Below the pieces are notes generated by a model that was not told where the DNA came from, searched no databases, and saw only the letters and a program-made list of their open reading frames with translations. Positions 28,921-37,873 of a DNA stretch of 42,550 bases are shown piece by piece (position 1 is the first letter of the stretch; every line of letters starts with the position of its first letter). The position numbers and the translations under genes were made by a program. Location: positions 1 to 42,550 of the forward strand of contig CAYLPZ010000017.1 in the NCBI GenBank assembly GCA_964385755.1, written 5' to 3'. Source of the DNA: CAG-698 sp964385755 (GTDB lineage: Bacteria; Bacillota_I; Bacilli_A; ML615J-28; CAG-698).

Positions 28921-28949
28921 ATTATATACTATTATTAATATAAAATCAA
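28921..28949 (-). promoter_or_regulatory. Candidate promoter for the Dabb gene
   Basis: TTGATT (28944-28949) and TATAAT (28921-28926) lie 17 bp apart on the minus strand, a near-consensus sigma-A pair. It would give a leader of about 205 nt, which is long, so a nearer promoter may exist. In such AT-rich sequence chance TATAAT matches are common. Confidence 0.4.
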
Positions 28950-28987
28950 AATTTCATTTATGCACTTTAATATTATCATAATAATAA

Positions 28988-29120
28988 TTAATTACTACTT
29001 TCTAGTATCTCTATAATTTTAATCTTTTCTTGATTTAATTCATTTAATTTGATGACTATCTATTATCATCAGCTATTCCATAAACTTCATAGTAATTTTT
29101 AGAATGATTTATTATTTATG
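28988..29120 (-). pseudogene. Possible remnant of a gene's 3' end
   Basis: Reading the minus strand, a frame with SKNYYEVYGIADDNR runs into a stop, and a shifted frame continues VIKLNELNQEKIKIIEILE to its own stop at 28988. The second piece has ordinary helical coding character. It may be the decayed C-terminus of a lost gene. Only about 45 residues are involved, so chance is a real alternative. Confidence 0.25.
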
Positions 29121-29149
29121 TTTAAAACGTATTATATATTTATTGTATG

Positions 29150-29179
29150 AAAAAATAGTCCTAGATTATCTCTAGGACT
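29150..29179 (-). terminator. Rho-independent terminator of the second surface operon
   Basis: Stem AGTCCTAG / CTAGGACT (8 bp, 29157-29179) with a 7-nt loop is followed on the minus strand by A and six T. It lies about 120 nt past the protease stop at 29302 and ends the operon that begins near 39601. Confidence 0.85.
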
Positions 29180-29301
29180 TTACTTATAACAAAATATATT
29201 CCATTACTTTTGAATACTCTAATAGTCAAAAAAGTTTATTTATTTTTTTTGCTTTACAGTTATCATTAACTAAACTACTTTTATACACTTTGAACATTTT
29301 A

Positions 29302-32300
29302 TTATTGTTTTCTTCTAAATGAACCATATAAAATAACAAATAGCATAATACAATTTGCAATCAATATATTGATATTTATTGCTGAAGCACAACCTTTATT
29401 GCTTATCACTATAACATTAAATGTATCAATTACTTCATTATTATATAGAACTTCTATTACTTCATTTCCTTCGCTTAACGCATATATTTTATTATTAGAA
29501 ATTAGTAAATATTTGTCACTTGTTACTTTGAAAGTTATTTTATCAAGATACTCTTCTTTTACTTCAAGTTTAAATGATTCTCCTACTTTTACTTTTATAT
29601 CATCATAATCAATAGAGGTTTTATCTACTTCTTTTGCTTTTACATAGATATAAAAATTATATTCTAGTCCATTTATGCTTCTAGCATTTATTGTTGATGT
29701 ACCTTGTTTTAATCCAAATATTGTTCCATTTACAACTCTAACGACTTCACTATTAGATGAAGTGTAGATTATATCTTTATATGTTGCATTACTAGGTGTA
29801 ATTAATAAATCTAACTTTCTTTCATTTCCTTCTTCAATTTCTATAAACTGCTCATTACTTGATAAACTTGTTATTTCAACTGGATTAACACATATATATA
29901 TCTTTGTTTCAATAACACCACAAGATATTGTAACAAAAGTAGTTCCAACTTTTTTTGGTGTAACTAATCCATATTCATTTACTGATAACACTTCTTCATC
30001 ATTAGCTTTATATAATAGCGTCTTATCAGTAGTATTAATAGGCTTAACTATTGGTTCTAATTGATAATTTTCATTTATACTTACTACTTTATACTTTTCT
30101 ATTTCTATGTTTGTTGGATTTACACTTGTTACAATGAATTCAGCAGATGAGGATTTAGAGCCGTCAAGTGAAGAAATAGTGATTGTTGCTTTTCCAACTC
30201 CTACTGCTTCCATTGTCCCATCATTAAATACTTTTATTACTTTTTCATCACTACTTGTAAATAGTAAATTTTCATAACCAATTGTATCTGGAATTACTGT
30301 AATATTTCCTATCTTACCAACATATCCAACAACATACGTTGTTTGAAAAGCAAATAGATAAATGTATTCTATAGGTTGAGGAACAACTGTTATCTCAATT
30401 TTATCAATATTACCATTAGCAGAGACTGCTTTGATAGTTGTTTTTCCTACTTTTAATGCTTCCACATATCCATACTTTGATATTGTCGCAACACTCTTAT
30501 TTGATGAAGACCAAGTAACAGTTGTATCGACTGTATCAATAGGAGCAAAGATAACTTTTAGTGATTTTGTATCACCAACTTGCATCTCAAAATCTCTTGT
30601 ATTAATAGTAATTTTTTGATCTACAGATCCACCTACTACTACTTCAATATCTACACTCGTTCCATTATAAGCTTTCACATTAATAGTAGTAGTACCTTCA
30701 CTAACTCCAGTTACAATTCCATTTTGATCAACAGTTGCAATCCTTTCATCAACTGATGTATAAGTAAGTAGTGATTTATCAATAGTTGATGGGATTGTTG
30801 TAACATTTAAGTTTACTTTCCCTCCTACTGCTACTTTCTTTGTCTGTTCAGATTTTATCGAATTAGGTCCAATTGTAATAGTATCATAAATGAAATTTGC
30901 AGCCCAATCAGTTACTGATAATTTTACCTGACTTCTATTACAACCATTTTCATTAATGTTATTAAGTATTTCTTCTAAACTAAATAAGAAGGTTTTTGTT
31001 TTTTCACCCGTCAAATTTACTTGTGCCTCAGCTAACTCATAATTAATATCATAATCAAATATAGTTACCGCACAAGTTTCCATATTATCACTAACAGTTA
31101 CTTCTAGATAATCTTTTCCATCTATAGTTACTACTTGATAATTATCTAAATGTGGATTAGTTGAATCTATTTTAAATGTAAATTCCCATGATTCACTTTT
31201 TATTTCGTTAGTAGTACCATATTCATATATACCCACAGTTGTTACATAACGATATATTTCACCATCTTTAACTTTTGATTCGTCAGGAAGTGTTCCTTGC
31301 CATCCATCATAATCAACAGCAAAATATAAACTTCCTTGAGTCGTCATAAAGAATGTTTTTTTGAAATCGTATATTGTGTTTTCATATATTTCTTCATTAT
31401 TTTCATTAAATATTTGAACTGTCATGAAATCAATATTTCTAAATAAACCATTAATCGTTGATAGAAAATTACTCTTCATATTATTACATGAGAAATAAAT
31501 TTTATCTGCGTAAAATTCTTGATTTACTGGATCAAATCCAAGTTCATTTCCATTTGTACTTGCATCAAATACACCAGCAAAGCATCCAATCATGTTATAA
31601 CTATCTTTTCCTTCATAGTATGCTATACCTTCAAATAATGGTAAGTCACTGAAATCACCATAAAAACCTAAATAAGGAATAACTAAACTAGCATCTGTAT
31701 CTGTTTCTAAAAAAGTATATCCTTCAACATAAGATCCATTTATAAAAATTTCATCTTGCTTTTCTTTGAACTTTTCTGTTACTTTTATATTTACAACAAC
31801 TGTCACACTTGAGTTTTTATCTACTGTAATTTTATTTTCTTTTACATTACCTGAATAAGAAATTATTACTTCATCACTTTCTAATGTTCTTGTTTTTGAA
31901 CTTGCAAAAGCAATACCATCAATGATTTCATAGTTATCTGTAATTGTTACAGTATTAAGTTTATAAGTAATTGGACTATCTTTAATGTTTTTTATCGTAA
32001 ATGTATAAGAAAACTCTCCTGTTTTACTTGATCCAAGTTCTGCTTTTGGTCTTTTTTGGTTCTCAACAAATATTATTGCATTTGTTGTAACAGCTTCTAA
32101 TCCATTAGCTATACCAGCTCCTTGTCCTCTGACAGAATAATAATTTCCATCGAAATCTTTTATTGGTCTTGCAGTTTCCATTATTAACGTATTTGCAAGT
32201 TCTACTCTTTCTAATCTTGTTATATTTGGATATTTTTCATTTAAATATTCAGTTATCAATGCCATGATTCCTGCTATATTTGGTGCTGCCATTGATGTTC

Positions 32301-34086
32301 CACTATATTCTTCATATTTATTATCATAAACAGTTGAATAAATGTAACCACCAGGACCAGTAATTTCTGGTTTTATTTCCAAATCTCTTGTTGTTCCATA
32401 ACTTGAAAAAACAGATAATTGTCCAGAATAATAATTAGGTATTTCTCCATAATTATTTGTAGAAAAAGATAATTTCATCGATCCCTCTTGTATTATTTTA
32501 TCAAATGATGATTTTTGAATAAAAACTGCTGGAATCTTAAGTTCATCAATTTGCATCGAAATAAAAGTTTCATCAACTGGATTATATACAATTAATGCAA
32601 TTGCACCAGCGTTATAAGCATTATTATGCTTTTCTTCAAAAGATATTTCTCCTCTAGCTACCAATGCAATTTTCCCTTTTACATCAACATTACTATAATC
32701 TTTTTTTGTTCCATATCCAGGAATTAAAACTAATTCTTGAGTAGTATCATTAAATGCATTATTAATTTGCAATTGTTTTAAAGTTGTAGATTCATTATAT
32801 GGAATAACAATATTTTCTCCAAGTTTTAGATATGATCCTAATAAAGTTGAATTATCTGAAGAAGCTACAGATAGTGATGGTTTATATGTAGAAGGTGCAG
32901 ACACTAACCCGTAGTCCGGAGAACTAGCAAGAGGCAAACGTGTTCCATGGATATTTTCAATACCAACAGCATGCTCATTTCCTGCAGCAACTACCACATT
33001 AATTCCATATTCACTTATTTTATTATATACTTCACCTGTTTTTCCCTTAACATAACTACTACCACATGCAGTTCCTAAGCTCATGTTAATAACATCAACT
33101 TCTAACTTTACACAATCTTCAAGTGCTGCAAGCACATATGTATCATAAGCTCTTCCTTCATCTGAGAAAACTTTCATCGCAAATATTTGTGTATCTTTTG
33201 CGACTCCTCTAGTAAGATAAGCATTTGCTCCAACTATACCAGCAACATGCATGCCATGTTGGTTATTATAGTTATATACATTATTATCATTATCCGCATA
33301 ATCAAAAGCATATGGAATTTTTGAATTATGATACACAGTATTTATATTCATTACACCTTTTGCATTGAGAGTAACAGATTGGATCAATGTATTAAGTGAT
33401 TCTTTTGTATATTTTGGACTATCTACTTCATTAGAGAAGCCAAGATGAGTTGTATCCATCCCGGTGTCTAGCACTGCTACACTAGTTCCTTTTCCAGTAA
33501 TTCCTAATTTTTCTACTTCAGCACTATTCATAAAATTATCAACATCGATAACTTTATCATCTGAAATATTAGATGTGTATGAATCATTTGAAAGTTCATA
33601 TGGTTCATAGTAATTACTGATATATACATCCTTTACACCATTTATGTTTTTAATCTTACTTAAGTTTTTTGCATAAGTTCTTAAAGAAAGGCCATTAAAA
33701 ATTATTTGGTAACTATATGAATTATCATAATCCGCATAAATATTTAAATCCTTAATAGTACTAATTATTTCTTGTTGTTTCTTCTCTATATTTAATTTTT
33801 GCCTGTGTCCTTTACTTGATTTTAAGAAATCACCCATACTTAAATACTTGATTTCATAATTATCAATTATTGGTTTATCATCAAGCTCTATAATTACTTC
33901 AACTAAATCACTATTTTGGTAATTTATTTTATTGATGCTAGATGCATATACTTTGTTTTCTCGATTTAATAAATAGGAATTTTCAGAAAAATCAACAAAT
34001 GAGAAAAGTATCAAAATAAAAGTGAATATTATAATTAATGAATATTTAATAATCTTTGTTTGTTTTATTTTTCCCTTATTAATCAT
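29302..34086 (-). CDS. S8 (lactocepin/C5a-peptidase-like) protease with six Ig-like domains, 1594 aa
   Basis: ATG 34086 is chosen because AGGTGG lies eight bases upstream; an earlier in-frame ATG lies inside the previous gene with no such site. A signal-anchor helix covers about 16-32, without a lipobox. The propeptide is about 50-185. The triad is Asp207 (SVAVLDTG), His277 (HGMHVAGI) and Ser598 (GTSMAAP), with the oxyanion Asn370 in AAGN. A PA domain lies at about 460-540 and an Fn3-like domain near 670-800. Six Ig-like units follow: Big_2-type from about 1073, 1159, 1237, 1322 and 1402, plus a final related unit from about 1492. The C-terminus has NKGCASA, a membrane helix and the basic tail RRKQ, so it is probably membrane-anchored at that end. 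It is the last gene of the operon and overlaps the LRR gene by 8 nt (ATGATTAA). It is a paralog of the 2456-residue protease but lacks LRRs. The role is extracellular proteolysis; the substrate is unknown. Confidence 0.93.
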   Translation of the reverse strand: MINKGKIKQTKIIKYSLIIIFTFILILFSFVDFSENSYLLNRENKVYASSINKINYQNSDLVEVIIELDDKPIIDNYEIKYLSMGDFLKSSKGHRQKLNIEKKQQEIISTIKDLNIYADYDNSYSYQIIFNGLSLRTYAKNLSKIKNINGVKDVYISNYYEPYELSNDSYTSNISDDKVIDVDNFMNSAEVEKLGITGKGTSVAVLDTGMDTTHLGFSNEVDSPKYTKESLNTLIQSVTLNAKGVMNINTVYHNSKIPYAFDYADNDNNVYNYNNQHGMHVAGIVGANAYLTRGVAKDTQIFAMKVFSDEGRAYDTYVLAALEDCVKLEVDVINMSLGTACGSSYVKGKTGEVYNKISEYGINVVVAAGNEHAVGIENIHGTRLPLASSPDYGLVSAPSTYKPSLSVASSDNSTLLGSYLKLGENIVIPYNESTTLKQLQINNAFNDTTQELVLIPGYGTKKDYSNVDVKGKIALVARGEISFEEKHNNAYNAGAIALIVYNPVDETFISMQIDELKIPAVFIQKSSFDKIIQEGSMKLSFSTNNYGEIPNYYSGQLSVFSSYGTTRDLEIKPEITGPGGYIYSTVYDNKYEEYSGTSMAAPNIAGIMALITEYLNEKYPNITRLERVELANTLIMETARPIKDFDGNYYSVRGQGAGIANGLEAVTTNAIIFVENQKRPKAELGSSKTGEFSYTFTIKNIKDSPITYKLNTVTITDNYEIIDGIAFASSKTRTLESDEVIISYSGNVKENKITVDKNSSVTVVVNIKVTEKFKEKQDEIFINGSYVEGYTFLETDTDASLVIPYLGFYGDFSDLPLFEGIAYYEGKDSYNMIGCFAGVFDASTNGNELGFDPVNQEFYADKIYFSCNNMKSNFLSTINGLFRNIDFMTVQIFNENNEEIYENTIYDFKKTFFMTTQGSLYFAVDYDGWQGTLPDESKVKDGEIYRYVTTVGIYEYGTTNEIKSESWEFTFKIDSTNPHLDNYQVVTIDGKDYLEVTVSDNMETCAVTIFDYDINYELAEAQVNLTGEKTKTFLFSLEEILNNINENGCNRSQVKLSVTDWAANFIYDTITIGPNSIKSEQTKKVAVGGKVNLNVTTIPSTIDKSLLTYTSVDERIATVDQNGIVTGVSEGTTTINVKAYNGTSVDIEVVVGGSVDQKITINTRDFEMQVGDTKSLKVIFAPIDTVDTTVTWSSSNKSVATISKYGYVEALKVGKTTIKAVSANGNIDKIEITVVPQPIEYIYLFAFQTTYVVGYVGKIGNITVIPDTIGYENLLFTSSDEKVIKVFNDGTMEAVGVGKATITISSLDGSKSSSAEFIVTSVNPTNIEIEKYKVVSINENYQLEPIVKPINTTDKTLLYKANDEEVLSVNEYGLVTPKKVGTTFVTISCGVIETKIYICVNPVEITSLSSNEQFIEIEEGNERKLDLLITPSNATYKDIIYTSSNSEVVRVVNGTIFGLKQGTSTINARSINGLEYNFYIYVKAKEVDKTSIDYDDIKVKVGESFKLEVKEEYLDKITFKVTSDKYLLISNNKIYALSEGNEVIEVLYNNEVIDTFNVIVISNKGCASAININILIANCIMLFVILYGSFRRKQ

Positions 34087-37000
34087 TTTTATTTCCACCT
34101 TTCTTAAGAACAAAGAATCCTATAGTACCTAAAATAACTGCTACAAGAATTGGAATAGTAATCCAAGCAAATGATTTACTTGTTTCTCTTACTTCTACTA
34201 AGTAAATTGTTTCTACTCCATTTAATGCTTTAACATATATTTTAGTTGAACCTTCTTCTAAGCATTTTACATTACCATTTTCATCTACTTTAGCAATTGT
34301 TTCATCAACAACATAATAAGATAAATCTTGATTTCTAATTTCAGTATTAAATTCTACTTCAAGCGTAAATTCATCATTTATTTTATATGTTTTTTCTTCA
34401 TTAGTCACCTTAATCCACTCTATTTTTTTAATATCATCGAAATATTCTTTTTGAGTTTCATATTGCTTTCTTAAATTTTGATAAGTTTCTAAAGTATTTA
34501 AATACTCTATTTGACTATCATTTAAATCACTTACTATTTCTTGTAAATATGTTAATTCTACAAAATCAATTGTTTTATTCTCATATGATTTGATTACTTC
34601 TAGAATATATTCAAGTTTATATTCTTCGTGATTTTTATTAATTGTTATTTGTTTACTCTTAATAGATTTATATACTATATTATTATTTAATTTATCATTT
34701 AAAATTACTTCAATAGTAAAATCATAACTTTGTCCACCGTAAACGGTATATGTGAATATTCCTGTGTTGTTTTCTTCATACATTATTTTTTCATCATTGT
34801 TTGTTAAATATAAAGTATATTTTTCAGCACAGAATAATGAAGCGGTTATTTTAGCTTGATGATCTCCAGTATCAATTATTTCTAAATCAATTAAATCATC
34901 AAAAGTTGAATCATTTATTTCAATTAATTGATTTACATATTCACGATATGTTGAGCTTGTAAATCCACTTGCATATTTACTATAGTAAATGTTCATATCT
35001 TTTGGAAAATATGTATTCCCAAAAGATGATACAACTAAAATTGGAGCATTTCCTAAAATTACTAAGTCTTTAATTCCGCTATTTGCAAAAGCATCAAATT
35101 CTAAACTAGTTACTTTTTCCGGAATAACTAATGATTTGATACCTGTACAACCTGCAAAGCAATTTGTTTCAATTCTTTCGATCGTATCTGGAAGTATTAC
35201 CTCTGTTAATGAAATACAATTATTAAAAATATATTGTGGAAGTATCTTCAAATTACTTGGTAATTTTACCTCTTTTAGATTTACACAGTCAGAAAACATT
35301 GAAAATCCTTCTTCTATGTTAATTGAATCAGGAATCGTAAATGAAGTAAGACTGATGCAACCCATAAATGCACTGCTTCCTATACTTTCAACTGAATCAG
35401 GAATTACAACTTCTTTTAGCTTTCGGTTATTTCTAAATAAGCTATAAGGTATCTCTTTTATTCCTTCTTCAAATATTACCTTTTCAAAACTTGCATTTTC
35501 AAAAGCTGCTAGACCATATGTTTCAACAGTCGCAGGTATAGTAATCTCTTTTACATTCTTTATGTCTGCAAAAGCCTCTTGAGGAATTACTGTTACTCCG
35601 CTTTTTATAATAACAATCTCTCCTATACTGCTACGATTAACAAATAATAATTCTGAGTAATCTTCGTTATAAAGTAAACCATCTTCAATTTTTATATATG
35701 GGTTATCATTATCAACTATTACATCTGTTAAGTTTCCACAACCACTAAATGCTAATTGATTGAAATAACTTATTGTTTTTGGTAAGTAAACTGTTTTTAG
35801 ACTATAGCAGGAAGAAAATGCATAATCAGGGATTTCAACCATTGATTCTGGAATTATAAGTTCAGTAATTTTACTTTCTCTAAAGCAACTTGGACCTATT
35901 TCTCTTAAGTTCTTTGATAAAACAACTTCTTCTAAATTATTACAATTCATAAATGCTTGATCAATGTTTATTACTGAGTCTGGTAATACTATTTTCTTTA
36001 AACCAGAGCTATAAAAAGCAGTTCCAACTATAGATTTAAGGCCATTAGGCAAATCAATGCTTTCTAAGTTTTTACACATGCTAAATGCTCCAAAATCAAT
36101 CACTTCTAATGTACTTGGTAAAACTACTTTCTTTACTGTTGAGTTTTGAAAAGTAAATTCTGGTAAAGTTGTAATATTACTTTCAATTATTACTTCTTCA
36201 ATACTAGTTGAATTTTGAAATAATGCTTGTCCAAATGATTTAACAGTTTCTGGTATTGTTACTTTCTTTAAATTTTTATTTGACGAAAAAACATATCCAT
36301 CAATATATTCTACATCACTTGGTATGACATATTCTTCGATTGGTGTATTTGCTGGAAAAACACTTAAGAAATTCTTTCCATTTCTTTTTTCATAATAAAC
36401 ACCATCTTTTGTAAATGCAAATTTATTACCTTCCTTGACGATAATTTCCTCTAAACTTGGACAATTAGCAAATTGTTTTATACCATAATCTGTTAACCCT
36501 GAAGGAATAACTACTCTACGTAAACTAGCACAATCATTAAAAGTATATGGTCCTAATTTTTCTAAAGAATCAGGCAATACTACTTCTTCTAAAGAGTTAC
36601 AAAAGGCAAAAACTCCTAACCACCATTCAGTTGATGATATTTCTTTTAATCCCTCAGGAAGATTTATTTTTTGCAATGCTTCACATGTATTAAAAGCACC
36701 GCTATTAATAACTTTCAAAGAATCAGGTAATAGTACTTCTTCTAATCTTCTTGAATATGTAAAAGTGTTATGATCAATTGTATCTAGTCCATCAGGTATA
36801 ATAATCTTTGTGACGTTTTTTAATTCACTTGCACTTCTTTCAAGTGTATACTTTATTCCATCATGAATATTTACAGTTTTATCAAGATAGTTTTCTGGTA
36901 TTTTAATCAATGTTTCATAGCCACTTGAGTATAATACTCCATTATCACTAACAAAGAAATTATTATCTCTATTTACATCAATTCTTTCTAGTGTAGCAAT

Positions 37001-37807
37001 TTGATTAAAAGCAAAAAAACCAATTTCTTCTATAGTTGAAGGTAATGATATTTCTTTGATTATGGAGTTGATAAAAGCTGAATCACCAATTGTTTTTGTT
37101 CCTTCATTAATAATAACTTTTTCTAAACTAAATGAATTTGCGCAAACACTAGCTGGTAATTCAGTTATTGTTCCTGGAAAATTGATCTCTGTTAAACCAG
37201 TTTCAGAGAAACATTTAATTCCAACAATTTCAAGATTTCTTGGTAGTGTAATACTAGTTAAGCTAGCACAACCAATAAAAGCTTGTTCTCCTATTGAATA
37301 CAAACTATCTGGTAAATTAATGCTTTTTAAATTTAAACATTTATAAAATGCACTTGATGCTATAGATTCAGTATTATTTCCTAAAGTAACTTTTTCGATT
37401 TTTGAATACGCAAATAATCCTAGTGGAATATCTTTTATTGTATCGGGAAAAGTTAGTTCTCTAATAACAGTCCCCTGAAAGGCCATTTCACCAATTTTTG
37501 AAATGTTTTCAATATTAATATTTGCTAAACTCCTACAATTATTAAAAGCTCTTATTCCTATTTCTTTAACATTCTCATGTAATACTATTTCAGCTATTTG
37601 TTCATTAGCTTCAAAAGCTCCATCACCAATTATTGTTACGTTGCTTGGAATAACCACTTTTGATGAAGAACCATTGTAAGAAATCAATGTTGTTCCATTT
37701 ATCTCAAACTCACTTACAGCATTTACTTCAATTGTATTTATAGTAAGTATTAATAATGAAATAAATATAACTAATAATGATAATATAAAGTGTTTATTTT
37801 TTTTCAT
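34079..37807 (-). CDS. BspA-type leucine-rich repeat surface protein, 1242 aa
   Basis: ATG 37807 is preceded by an AGGA site; upstream in-frame codons fall within an intergenic hairpin and are unlikely to be used. The signal peptide has a helix at about 6-25 and a VNAVS cleavage region. Residues about 30-960 are many LRR_5/BspA repeats of about 23 residues (IGDGAFEANEQIAEIVLHEN theme), with a few longer inserts such as FVSDNGVLYSSG. A beta-domain follows at about 975-1055, then a helical linker, a Big_2-like Ig unit at about 1136-1206 (VDETIAKVDENGNVKCLEEG), a membrane helix at about 1212-1236 and a basic tail. BspA proteins of other bacteria bind host matrix proteins. The 8-nt overlap with the protease gene implies coupled synthesis, so the pair may act together. 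Confidence 0.92.
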   Translation of the reverse strand: MKKNKHFILSLLVIFISLLILTINTIEVNAVSEFEINGTTLISYNGSSSKVVIPSNVTIIGDGAFEANEQIAEIVLHENVKEIGIRAFNNCRSLANINIENISKIGEMAFQGTVIRELTFPDTIKDIPLGLFAYSKIEKVTLGNNTESIASSAFYKCLNLKSINLPDSLYSIGEQAFIGCASLTSITLPRNLEIVGIKCFSETGLTEINFPGTITELPASVCANSFSLEKVIINEGTKTIGDSAFINSIIKEISLPSTIEEIGFFAFNQIATLERIDVNRDNNFFVSDNGVLYSSGYETLIKIPENYLDKTVNIHDGIKYTLERSASELKNVTKIIIPDGLDTIDHNTFTYSRRLEEVLLPDSLKVINSGAFNTCEALQKINLPEGLKEISSTEWWLGVFAFCNSLEEVVLPDSLEKLGPYTFNDCASLRRVVIPSGLTDYGIKQFANCPSLEEIIVKEGNKFAFTKDGVYYEKRNGKNFLSVFPANTPIEEYVIPSDVEYIDGYVFSSNKNLKKVTIPETVKSFGQALFQNSTSIEEVIIESNITTLPEFTFQNSTVKKVVLPSTLEVIDFGAFSMCKNLESIDLPNGLKSIVGTAFYSSGLKKIVLPDSVINIDQAFMNCNNLEEVVLSKNLREIGPSCFRESKITELIIPESMVEIPDYAFSSCYSLKTVYLPKTISYFNQLAFSGCGNLTDVIVDNDNPYIKIEDGLLYNEDYSELLFVNRSSIGEIVIIKSGVTVIPQEAFADIKNVKEITIPATVETYGLAAFENASFEKVIFEEGIKEIPYSLFRNNRKLKEVVIPDSVESIGSSAFMGCISLTSFTIPDSINIEEGFSMFSDCVNLKEVKLPSNLKILPQYIFNNCISLTEVILPDTIERIETNCFAGCTGIKSLVIPEKVTSLEFDAFANSGIKDLVILGNAPILVVSSFGNTYFPKDMNIYYSKYASGFTSSTYREYVNQLIEINDSTFDDLIDLEIIDTGDHQAKITASLFCAEKYTLYLTNNDEKIMYEENNTGIFTYTVYGGQSYDFTIEVILNDKLNNNIVYKSIKSKQITINKNHEEYKLEYILEVIKSYENKTIDFVELTYLQEIVSDLNDSQIEYLNTLETYQNLRKQYETQKEYFDDIKKIEWIKVTNEEKTYKINDEFTLEVEFNTEIRNQDLSYYVVDETIAKVDENGNVKCLEEGSTKIYVKALNGVETIYLVEVRETSKSFAWITIPILVAVILGTIGFFVLKKGGNKND

Positions 37808-37826
37808 TTTTTTCACATCCTGTAAA

Positions 37827-37851
37827 TAATGGAGTGTTGGACACTCCATTA
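37827..37851. other. 11-bp hairpin upstream of the LRR gene
   Basis: TAATGGAGTGT and its exact reverse complement are separated by a 3-nt loop. On the minus-strand transcript it follows an A-rich tract and is followed by TTTACAGGATG, the next gene's ribosome-binding region, not by a U-run. The T-run lies on the plus-strand side only, where there is no gene to terminate. Partial attenuation, mRNA processing or stabilisation of the upstream message are possible. Confidence 0.6.
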
Positions 37852-37873
37852 ACTTTTTTTTATTTTCTTTATA

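Larger units (their letters stand above)
28709..29301. other. AT-rich intergenic stretch of 593 bp
   Basis: There is no complete gene on either strand. It holds the candidate promoter at 28921-28949, a possible decayed gene tail at 28988-29120, and the terminator at 29150-29179. The remainder is low-complexity A/T with no recognised RNA structure. Confidence 0.7.

Noticed and set aside
33226..33260. HGMHVAG in place of HGTHVAG at the catalytic His of the second protease
   Set aside because: HGMHVAG is the usual form in lactocepin/C5a-peptidase-like S8 proteases, so it is not a defect.
29302..37807. LPXTG-type sortase signals
   Set aside because: I looked at the C-termini of the large surface proteins and found none; anchoring appears to be by lipid or membrane helix.
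37805..37849. Upstream in-frame starts for the LRR gene (37849), second protease (34113), small membrane protein (20034) and ATPase (40042)
   Set aside because: They fall inside a hairpin or the preceding gene, or lack a ribosome-binding site. The chosen starts give proper signal peptides or family-normal N-termini.
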